NCBI GenBank assembly: GCA_016188425.1
Contig: JACPHX010000004.1
Coordinates: 1-35,728, forward strand
Direction of reading: 5' to 3'
DNA length: 35,728 bases
Source: Candidatus Uhrbacteria bacterium
Lineage (GTDB): Bacteria; Patescibacteriota; Patescibacteriia; UBA9934; GWF2-40-263
Shown: in pieces, positions 8,600 to 16,420 of the stretch
Numbering within the stretch: position 1 is the first letter of the stretch
How the letters are laid out: every line of letters begins with the position of its first letter
Notes under the pieces: model-generated
What the model was told of the DNA's origin: nothing
The model's input: the letters and a program-made list of their open reading frames with translations, nothing else
Database searches by the model: none
Translations under genes and position numbers: made by a program

Positions 8600-9793
8600 T
8601 CAGGAGGACGGAATGAGGGCGCGACCCATGGGCGTGACCAATCCTGGCCGCCAATCACGGCGTGTATCGACGTAGTAGATGTACACATTCTGGGTGGTCT
8701 TCCCGTTCTTGAGCGGTTGGTCCCCAAGGACGATCGGACACCCGCCGTGCGTACTGGCCGCGAGGATGAACCCATGCGCCCCGCGAAGTCCCCAGCTAGA
8801 GATACCGGCCCCTTCGCTATTTTGGAAGGCGAACCAGATTCCCTCCAGGAGCGTCAGCGGCCGATACACGGAACGTGTTCCCTGTTGGGAGGCGCTCTCG
8901 GAGATTTTGACCGTGAACCAATGGGGAAGGAGCGTACCTGCATTGTCCCGCCCTGCGAACCGCAGGTCCTGGGTCAGAATGGCATCCAGATCCCGTTCTT
9001 CCTTGATGGCGGAAAGGACCCCTTTCTCCCGCATCCTTTGCTTGGTGAGCAGGATCCTCGGCTCGACCCACAGGAGTGATGACGACAAGATATTATCCTT
9101 GCCCACATCCAGGTCGCCAAGCGCGCGCCGCATCTGGGAGAGATACTTCTCCCGCTCCTCCGTTTTCTGAAACGTGAGGAAACCGCCATCCTCTATCTTT
9201 TGCAGCTGCTTATGTGCGACCGGCTCAACGCATCGCCATCGCTCCATTTCCTTCCGGTCGCGTCCGCGGCCGGGAATCTGGAGCGTCTTCTCGAGCGCCG
9301 GGTCCTTGATCCGGATCCGTTTCCGACCCGCGGGCTTTTCGTGCGCTTCGATCTCGATGGGGGCTTCTTCGACCCGTTCAATGCACCCCGTCTCGACCGA
9401 AAAGCATTCCGTGATTTCCGTCGCCGGCTCGTTCCCGCCGGTCACCTGGATCCGGCGCAGGCCGTCGATCCGATCGACCTTGGTTTTGAACGGATCGGGA
9501 ATCCCGCTGTTGGGCCGCTCGGAGCATTCGATGATGCTCGCCGACGTTTCCGCCGCGCGCGCATCGAACACGGGATCCATGTCCAATCCTTGCGGCCAGA
9601 CCTCCACGAATCCGTCTTCACGGACGTGGTGGCTTTCCTCCTCAAATACCCCTTCATCCAGGCCCGCCATCCCTTGAAGGGAGATGAGCGGGACGTTGTC
9701 GACTTCCGAAACCGGTTGGAGCTTATCCAACAATCTCCGGGCCAAACCCACGTTACACCTCTTTTCGTCCCATGGGACAAAAGGGTGCCCCAT
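8600..9793 (-). CDS. Hypothetical protein (397 aa)
   Basis: Long ORF followed by a terminator; no family recognised; start uncertain. Confidence 0.6.
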   Translation of the reverse strand: MGHPFVPWDEKRCNVGLARRLLDKLQPVSEVDNVPLISLQGMAGLDEGVFEEESHHVREDGFVEVWPQGLDMDPVFDARAAETSASIIECSERPNSGIPDPFKTKVDRIDGLRRIQVTGGNEPATEITECFSVETGCIERVEEAPIEIEAHEKPAGRKRIRIKDPALEKTLQIPGRGRDRKEMERWRCVEPVAHKQLQKIEDGGFLTFQKTEEREKYLSQMRRALGDLDVGKDNILSSSLLWVEPRILLTKQRMREKGVLSAIKEERDLDAILTQDLRFAGRDNAGTLLPHWFTVKISESASQQGTRSVYRPLTLLEGIWFAFQNSEGAGISSWGLRGAHGFILAASTHGGCPIVLGDQPLKNGKTTQNVYIYYVDTRRDWRPGLVTPMGRALIPSS

Positions 9794-9839
9794 GGCTGAT
9801 ATTCCGAGGACTCTCTCCTCCGAAATTCAGCTGGTCAAA

Positions 9840-11027
9840 TTAGCAGAGAAAAGCCAAGTAGTCAAGGGTGTGCACTCGATGTCCGGCCGCCCCCATCGCT
9901 TCCCCAATGATCGCTCCGCCGAGCATTTCTTCCCCTTCATAAAAAACAATGGACTGGCCGGGAGTCACGGCGCGCTGGGGATCCAAGAAGCGGACGCGCA
10001 ACACCCCATCTTGCTTTGTCTCAATAACCGCTTCACACAACGGCTGTCGATACCGAATACGCGCTTGGCAATGATACGGATAGGCCACCGGTTCACGAAA
10101 CCAATTTGGCGCGTGCGCGGTGAGCCCCGCCGAAAACAAGGACGGATGGAAGGCGCTTGAGACAACGAGCGTGTTTGTCGCTGGTTTCTTGTCTACGACG
10201 TAATACGGCGCCCCCCCACCAACATCCAAACCATGCCTCTGCCCAATCGTATAAAAGGCGATACCTTCATGTGTCCCAACTTCCACGCCATCCGTGGTCA
10301 CAATCGGTCCCGGTTTCCTGGGAAGTCGTTCCTGGAGGAAGGCGCGGATATCGACCTCGCCCACGAAGCAGATGCCGGTGCTGTCTTTCTTCTTCGCCGT
10401 CGAGAGCCCAAGCGCCTCCGCCTTCGCGCGCACAGCGCTCTTCTTCATGTCACCGACGGGGAATAGGACTCGGGACAAAACTCCTTTGGGGATCGCCCAA
10501 AGGAAGTAGGTTTGGTCTTTTTGGTCGTCGATGCCGGCAAGAATGCGTCCCGATTGGATGCGTGCGTAATGCCCGGTCGCGATAAAGTCGCACCCAAGCT
10601 TGTCCGCCTCGCGCAAAAACAAATCGAACTTAACAAACTTATTGCACATCACGTCTGGGTTGGGGGTACGTCCCGCCTCGTACTCACGGAACAGGTAATC
10701 GACCACCTTCGCTCGATATTCTTTTTCAAAGTCGAATGTGACGAAGGGAATGCCTAATTGGGAGGCCACGCGTATTGCATCGCGACGTTCATCGCGCCAA
10801 TCGCATTCTTGAAATTCGTTCCCGCATTCCGCCTCCCTCCTCCCGCCTCCCCTTCGAGGGTCTGAGGACCCCTCATGGTCTCGAACGACCGCCTTTGCGC
10901 TGCCGCTCCAGTTCTTCATGAACGCCCCGATGACCTCGTATCCTTGTTCCAACAACAATGCCGCCGACACGCTCGAGTCGACGCCGCCGGACATGCCGAG
11001 GAGAACTTTTTTCTTTAGGAGAGGCAT
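9840..11027 (-). CDS. mnmA: tRNA-specific 2-thiouridylase MnmA
   Basis: VLLGMSGGVDSSVSAALL, GRTPNPDVMCNKFVKFD, GHYAR, DSTGICFVGE; start MPLLKKK. Confidence 0.95.
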   Translation of the reverse strand: MPLLKKKVLLGMSGGVDSSVSAALLLEQGYEVIGAFMKNWSGSAKAVVRDHEGSSDPRRGGGRREAECGNEFQECDWRDERRDAIRVASQLGIPFVTFDFEKEYRAKVVDYLFREYEAGRTPNPDVMCNKFVKFDLFLREADKLGCDFIATGHYARIQSGRILAGIDDQKDQTYFLWAIPKGVLSRVLFPVGDMKKSAVRAKAEALGLSTAKKKDSTGICFVGEVDIRAFLQERLPRKPGPIVTTDGVEVGTHEGIAFYTIGQRHGLDVGGGAPYYVVDKKPATNTLVVSSAFHPSLFSAGLTAHAPNWFREPVAYPYHCQARIRYRQPLCEAVIETKQDGVLRVRFLDPQRAVTPGQSIVFYEGEEMLGGAIIGEAMGAAGHRVHTLDYLAFLC

Positions 11028-11082
11028 AAGGCGGAAAGGATAAGGAAAAAAAATGATCCTGACAAGGATCAAACTCTTGCTT

Positions 11083-11133
11083 GGGGTCAGGTCGGGTTAC
11101 GGGCTTTAAAAGCCCGTAACCCGACCTGACCCC
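11083..11133. repeat. REP-like palindrome copy 1
   Basis: GGGGTCAGGTCGGGTTACGGGCTTT-A-AAAGCCCGTAACCCGACCTGACCCC; perfect 25-bp arms. Confidence 0.95.
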
Positions 11134-11145
11134 ATCTATTCTGCA

Positions 11146-11790
11146 TCAAAGGATCCATTCAATGATCCGATCCATCAGCCCAGAGTCCGCCTCAAACATA
11201 TTCGTTCCATGACCAAGACCCGCAAGTGGCCACCAGACGGTTGACGTATGATTCAATTCATGAAGTTGTTGTGCATCACGGTAGGAAGCTTCATCGTCAT
11301 CGGAGGCGATCAGCAAGAGTTTCTGTTCCCCCGTCAATGACTTCACGGCCGGCTCTGTGACAACGCCTCGGAAATCCAACCCGGGAGACAAAGCCACGAC
11401 GCGGCGCAATTCGGGGTGCCGTGATTGCAAAAGGATCGCCAAATTTGCGCCGATAGACGCGCCCACCATGACGATATCGGACAAGGACCGACCACCGGAG
11501 GTCAACAAATCAAGAGCCGCTTGAACGTCCGCCTCGCTCTCCTGATGCTGCTTGTTGAAGAAGGAATGATAATCCAGCGTCCCTCCCATCGTGCTTCCGC
11601 CGTGCCCTCGCAAATCGATCGCGAGCGAGCCGATGTGCGCCTCCGCAAGCCGTTTCATGAACGGTTCCCAACTCTCTTTTGTCTTGGGCATCATGGGCAA
11701 TAACAACGCGACACGCGTCTGCGTCAGCTCCTCCGCCTGCCCGACGATGGTCACCCCGTCTTTTGTCGTGAAGGAAACAGGTGTGAACAT
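11146..11790 (-). CDS. Alpha/beta hydrolase
   Basis: LAIDLRGHGGS, VMVGASIGANLAILL, ...GLGHGTNMF catalytic-type motifs. Confidence 0.85.
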   Translation of the reverse strand: MFTPVSFTTKDGVTIVGQAEELTQTRVALLLPMMPKTKESWEPFMKRLAEAHIGSLAIDLRGHGGSTMGGTLDYHSFFNKQHQESEADVQAALDLLTSGGRSLSDIVMVGASIGANLAILLQSRHPELRRVVALSPGLDFRGVVTEPAVKSLTGEQKLLLIASDDDEASYRDAQQLHELNHTSTVWWPLAGLGHGTNMFEADSGLMDRIIEWIL

Positions 11791-11791
11791 A

Positions 11792-13942
11792 CTAATCGAA
11801 CGTCACCGATTGGCCTGGTTTTACGGAACCGTTTGCGGGAGGCAACGGAGGCACAGGAGGAGGGCTGTCCGGCAAAGCCGGATCCGGCTTCGCCGGAGAA
11901 GGGCGAGAAAGGGCTGGGAGGAAGGGAGGAAGAGGAACGGGCGACTTTGGGGAAAGCGGGGCAGATGACGAAGATGTGGGACGGGCCCGTACGTCTGGCG
12001 TCCTCCTGTTTCGGGAACGTCTGCCTTTCTCTGCTCCCCGGCTCTCGGGCGGCCTGGACGATGGGGGCGCTGAAACTGGTGAAGAAGCCGCTGGGGCAGG
12101 AGTCACGACAGCCGCGGGGTGGCCGGGCTTGATTTGCCCATTGCCAAAGAGAGGCGACGTAGGGGATGGTTTGGTGGGCGGAGCAGGTGGCGGGCCGGGC
12201 GGGCGGTGCGTTGATGCAGGAGGCGGAGATGAGGGCATCGGTTTGGGTTTCAAAACATCAAGAGACACGGCCACGGGGAGCGGGGGAGGGCTGTCCGGCG
12301 AAGCCGTATCCGGCTTCGCCGGAGGAGGGCGAGAAAGGGCTGGGAGGGAGGGGGGTAGTGTGGAGCGGGCCGGTTGAGCTACGGAGGCAGGCGGTGGCGT
12401 GCGAGATCCTATCGCTGCCCCAGCGCCCCCTGTGCTGCCCGCGCCCTTTGCTCCCCCTCCCCCTTTGCGTTCGGCACGGATGATTTCAATGCACGATTCG
12501 CAATAAATGGGACGCGAGCGGTCCAGCTCGACGGGGAGCGTGAGATGCGTGCCGCACCGAGTGCAGTCGTATTCGAATTTTGGCTTGCGCGAAGCCTTCA
12601 TGGATTTCTTCTTCTCTTGGGCATCGGCAAGCATCTTATCAACGTCCACATCGTCCATTCCGCTCCAACGGAGGATTTTTTCTTCGATTTCTTGGCGCGG
12701 ACGCGCATAGCGCTCGCGCGAAACTCGGATGACCTTTTCCGATGATCCGGTTCGATCCTGAATCGGTGGAAGCATGAGGGCCGAAAACGGCTGGCTCGTA
12801 ACCCCGTTTATCAATAACTTGAGGTACACGTTATATTTTGGAATATTAATGATGTCCTCAATAAGGAACCTGGGGGTGAATTCTTTTTCCATGTAGGTCG
12901 CATCCGGCCCGCCGACCCGGAAGGTAACCATCGTCCCCACGTTGCCGAACACGGCCTCGCGGACTTCATCGGAAAGCTGCATGATGTATTGATGCGCCAT
13001 GGTAAGGCACAAACGATACTTGCGCGCCTCTGACAGGATAGACGCAAAAGATTCCACCGCGAAGTTTTGGAACTCATCGACGTAGAGGTAAAAATCTTTA
13101 CGATCTTTCTCTGGGATATCCACACGCTCCATGGCGGACAACTGCATTTTGGTTATCAACATCCCCCCCAAGAGGCGCATGTTATCTTCTCCGATTCGCC
13201 CCTTTGAGAGATTGATGATAATGATTTTTCCCTCATCCATCAGCGCGCGGATGTTGATGGTGGATTTCACCTGCGCCACCATGTTCCGAATCACGGATGC
13301 GGACAAAAACTGGCCGATCTTGTTTTGAATGGCGGCCACCGCTTCCGTCGCATACTTTTCGCTATAGCTCGCGTACTCTTGCAGCCAGAACGTTTTGACC
13401 ACCGGGTCTTTGACATTGCTGACCGTTTTTTTGCGAAACTCCGCATCGGAGAACATGCGGTTGATCCCCAGCAGCGTCGAACCGGGGTTATCGAGCAGGG
13501 CCAAGATCGTATTATTCAAAATGTATTCCATGCGGGCGCTCCACTGGTCTTCCCAGATTTTTTTGAACACCCCCATCATCCCAGAGGCGATAAGGTGCTT
13601 GTGTCGCTCGCTGACCGCCTCCAAAATATTGAAGCCGATCGGAAAATCCAAGTCCGCGGGGTTTACGTATACTACGTCGTTCATGCGCCAGGATGGTATG
13701 AAATCGATCAGTTTTTCCGCGGTGTCGCCATGGGGATCCACGTAGCAGCACCCGTGTCCGGCAACGATGTCGGAGTAAATCAAATTTTCCAGCAGGTTGG
13801 TTTTGCCCATGCCAGTTTTTCCGATCACATACACGTGCCGGCGGCGGTCGTCGGTGCGTATTCCAAATTTCACGAGCGCGTTGCGATAATTCGTGCGCGC
13901 AAAATAGGTGATCTCATTCTCATGGTCGTGTTCGTAACCCAT
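11792..13942 (-). CDS. VirD4/TraG-like type IV secretion/conjugation ATPase with zinc ribbon and proline-rich tail
   Basis: VYVIGKTGMGKTNLLENLIYSD Walker A, FYLYVDEFQNFA Walker B-like, CTRCGT...CESCIE zinc ribbon, long Pro-rich C-terminus. Confidence 0.85.
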   Translation of the reverse strand: MGYEHDHENEITYFARTNYRNALVKFGIRTDDRRRHVYVIGKTGMGKTNLLENLIYSDIVAGHGCCYVDPHGDTAEKLIDFIPSWRMNDVVYVNPADLDFPIGFNILEAVSERHKHLIASGMMGVFKKIWEDQWSARMEYILNNTILALLDNPGSTLLGINRMFSDAEFRKKTVSNVKDPVVKTFWLQEYASYSEKYATEAVAAIQNKIGQFLSASVIRNMVAQVKSTINIRALMDEGKIIIINLSKGRIGEDNMRLLGGMLITKMQLSAMERVDIPEKDRKDFYLYVDEFQNFAVESFASILSEARKYRLCLTMAHQYIMQLSDEVREAVFGNVGTMVTFRVGGPDATYMEKEFTPRFLIEDIINIPKYNVYLKLLINGVTSQPFSALMLPPIQDRTGSSEKVIRVSRERYARPRQEIEEKILRWSGMDDVDVDKMLADAQEKKKSMKASRKPKFEYDCTRCGTHLTLPVELDRSRPIYCESCIEIIRAERKGGGGAKGAGSTGGAGAAIGSRTPPPASVAQPARSTLPPSLPALSRPPPAKPDTASPDSPPPLPVAVSLDVLKPKPMPSSPPPASTHRPPGPPPAPPTKPSPTSPLFGNGQIKPGHPAAVVTPAPAASSPVSAPPSSRPPESRGAEKGRRSRNRRTPDVRARPTSSSSAPLSPKSPVPLPPFLPALSRPSPAKPDPALPDSPPPVPPLPPANGSVKPGQSVTFD
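11857..11924. repeat. Direct repeat copy A with internal palindrome, inside the ATPase tail
   Basis: agggctgtccggcaaagccggatccggcttcgccggagaagggcgagaaagggctgggagg; near-identical to 12282-12350. Confidence 0.85.
12282..12350. repeat. Direct repeat copy B with internal palindrome, inside the ATPase tail
   Basis: agggctgtccggcgaagccgtatccggcttcgccggaggagggcgagaaagggctgggagg. Confidence 0.85.
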
Positions 13943-13947
13943 AAAGT

Positions 13948-15441
13948 CTAGATGGGGAGATTGGGAGGAGCAAGATCGTCGGGGGCGGACGCGGCAGACG
14001 GAGACGGAATGCTTGGTACGGGCAAATCTTGCATGGTCGGAATGCCGACCGGCATCTCGATGCTTGGAACGAGCTGGTCGGTATCGGGCTCTTCGTCCGA
14101 CCCGACGGATGGCCCCAGGGGGAGGGGGGCTTCGAACTGGGAAGCCTCAATAGGGAGCTCAACCGGGGGCTCGGCGCGACGGGCCTCGGTTTTCACCACA
14201 AGTGGAGCTTTGACGCCAATCGCCGGGAAATGCCAAATCGACGCTAGTTCTTCGATGTTCAGCATGCTGGGCTCGGCTCCCTCGGACATGCTGCGTTTCT
14301 TATACGCGCGCAGCAATTTCCGTTGTTTGGAAAAGTAGGTCCAGACCTGCCAGAAATAATCATCGGCCGGCGTCATGGGGGAATGCAAGCCAAACGAGTT
14401 CATGTGTAAATGCCCAAACCCGTACGGAACCCCTTTGACGATCGGCGCACGACCAGGCTTGAAGTACACCTCTTTGCGGCTGATATAAACCACGCGAAGT
14501 TTCGTTCGGTATGCCAATTTTCCAATTTTCCTCGTCACGGCCTCCGCGATTTCTTTCTTGATCGGGTCGATGGAGAGCGCACGGAACGGATCCGGCTTCT
14601 CTTCATGATCGCTCTCGGAAAAAAAACCGATGCCTGTCAGGGTTCTTAATAACTCGCTTGGGATGAAAAAGAATGCCTCCATGAGCTGATCAAGGCCGCT
14701 TTTCTTTGGGGCCTTCTTCCCTGTATAGGTCTCCTGCACGAACTCCGATCCTTTATCTTTCCATTTTTCATCGTTGGGCGGCTGGCAGCAAAGCTGGATC
14801 AGGAAATGTTCGCCGGGTTTCATCTTCCCCATTTGCTCAAGGATCTGGGCCAGGGGATCCTTAAGCTCGCCCGCAAGGCGGTCTTCAAAATCCGCGTGCG
14901 TACGAATGGGCAGGTATCCTGGTTTTTTGAGCTTGAACTCGGTTCCCCACATGTCGTACTTTTCATCCGGAAACCGGTCGGGGAATGGGATGGTGTAGTC
15001 GTCGACCTCGGAAATTTCCGCATCCGGATAACTGGCATACAGCGCCGCTTCCACCAGATCGCGCATGCGCGCTTCGCACCGGACATAAAACTGGATGCTT
15101 CCGCCGTCGGAAACGATCTCAAAGGAAAACACCGACTGCAGCTTTCCTGTCATCCATTTATCCTTCCACAACAGCGAGGACTTCGCCCCGAACAAATTTG
15201 AAAACAAGTTCTCTACCGCTTTTGGCGTCTGCTCCGTGAGCGGCGGGACGCTGATGGCGAGCAGGACATACTTGAGCTTCTTGACATACGCCCCCTGGCG
15301 CGCGTTCTGCCACATCTGGGAAAACCCCCAAAACAGAATGATGGCCGTTGGAACAACCCCAACGACCATGAAAATCTGCACCAAAATGACATCCAATGGC
15401 TGGAGGAGAAAGGCGTTTATGGCCCCGCTGATATCAAACAT
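13948..15441 (-). CDS. Hypothetical membrane-anchored protein paired with the VirD4-like ATPase
   Basis: N-terminal TM segments, long soluble domain, adjacent to the ATPase; start MFDISGAINAFLL at 15441 preferred over 15495, which lies in a palindrome. Confidence 0.75.
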   Translation of the reverse strand: MFDISGAINAFLLQPLDVILVQIFMVVGVVPTAIILFWGFSQMWQNARQGAYVKKLKYVLLAISVPPLTEQTPKAVENLFSNLFGAKSSLLWKDKWMTGKLQSVFSFEIVSDGGSIQFYVRCEARMRDLVEAALYASYPDAEISEVDDYTIPFPDRFPDEKYDMWGTEFKLKKPGYLPIRTHADFEDRLAGELKDPLAQILEQMGKMKPGEHFLIQLCCQPPNDEKWKDKGSEFVQETYTGKKAPKKSGLDQLMEAFFFIPSELLRTLTGIGFFSESDHEEKPDPFRALSIDPIKKEIAEAVTRKIGKLAYRTKLRVVYISRKEVYFKPGRAPIVKGVPYGFGHLHMNSFGLHSPMTPADDYFWQVWTYFSKQRKLLRAYKKRSMSEGAEPSMLNIEELASIWHFPAIGVKAPLVVKTEARRAEPPVELPIEASQFEAPLPLGPSVGSDEEPDTDQLVPSIEMPVGIPTMQDLPVPSIPSPSAASAPDDLAPPNLPI

Positions 15442-15473
15442 ACTCGTTTGATGGGAATTGTAGCACAGGTGCG

Positions 15474-15514
15474 AAAAAAACACGTAGAGACGCAAAATCT
15501 TGCGTCTCTACGTG
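15474..15514 (-). terminator. Palindrome plus T-tract, likely terminator of secDF
   Basis: Minus strand CACGTAGAGACGCAA-GATT-TTGCGTCTCTACGTG-TTTTTTT; perfect 15-bp arms. Confidence 0.85.
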
Positions 15515-15538
15515 TGCGCACCACCTTTTGTGCGCCTG

Positions 15539-16420
15539 TCATCCTTTCCTCTGCCAATCTACCAACAATGGGCTGGCGATGAAGATGGAAGAATATGTCC
15601 CCACGGCAATACCGATAATGAGAGCAATGGCGAACGGCCGCGTGGTTTCTCCGCCAAATATGGCAATGGCCGAGAGGGCAAGGAGCGTGGTGAAACTGGT
15701 GGAAAGCGACCGCATGATCGTTTCGCGAATGCTGCGTTCAACCAGTTCAGGAAACGGCAAATGCCCGACCCTATGAGAATTTTCGCGCACGCGATCGAAC
15801 ACGACCACCGTGTCATTGATAGAATACCCCAGGATCGTCAGCATCGCGGCCACAAAGGCCGTTCCCACTTCCCATCCCCAGAAATGACCAAAGATGGCGA
15901 ACGCACCGATGGGGACGATGACGTCATGGAACGCGGTCAGGATGGTAAGCGCGCCATATTTCCATCCGCTCACAGGCCCGGTCACTTTGCGAAAAGCCCA
16001 CCAAATGTACAAGCCGATCAAAAGCAGGGTCAGAATGACGCCAATGGTGGCGGTTCTTCGCAGCTCCGAACCTATCACCGGACCAATCGAATCAAACCGT
16101 TCTTCAGTGACGGTACCAAACTTTTCACGCAGCCCCGCCAACAGCTCTTGATGTTTCGATTCCTCCAGCGCCCCAAGACGGAGAAGCGCCCCTTGCTCGC
16201 CGGACGATTGCACGGTCGCTTGGAATCCTTTTTCTTCTATGGCTTGCCGAACTAACCGGATCTCGGGCCTCTGTTCAAATCGCACCTCCACCAGCGACCC
16301 GCCGGTAAAATCGATCCCAAACCGCAGTCCCCACAGGGCGGTCAGCAAGATGCTCCCAAGAATCATGACAGCGGAAATCGCGTAAAAAACCCGGCGTCCT
16401 GAAATAAAACCTATGCTCAT
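15539..16420 (-). CDS. secF: Protein translocase subunit SecF
   Basis: GLRFGIDFTGGSLVEVRF, GYSINDTVVVFDRVREN, RSLSTSFTTLLAL. Confidence 0.95.
   Translation of the reverse strand: MSIGFISGRRVFYAISAVMILGSILLTALWGLRFGIDFTGGSLVEVRFEQRPEIRLVRQAIEEKGFQATVQSSGEQGALLRLGALEESKHQELLAGLREKFGTVTEERFDSIGPVIGSELRRTATIGVILTLLLIGLYIWWAFRKVTGPVSGWKYGALTILTAFHDVIVPIGAFAIFGHFWGWEVGTAFVAAMLTILGYSINDTVVVFDRVRENSHRVGHLPFPELVERSIRETIMRSLSTSFTTLLALSAIAIFGGETTRPFAIALIIGIAVGTYSSIFIASPLLVDWQRKG

Noticed and set aside
9200-9799. 199-aa plus-strand ORF opposite the hypothetical 8600-9793 gene
   Set aside because: The minus ORF is longer, shares the minus-strand context and has a terminator in the right place; the plus ORF has no motif. 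Some uncertainty remains.
13325-13951. 208-aa plus-strand ORF antisense to the VirD4-like ATPase
   Set aside because: Opposite the Walker A-containing region of a confident gene; no recognisable domain.
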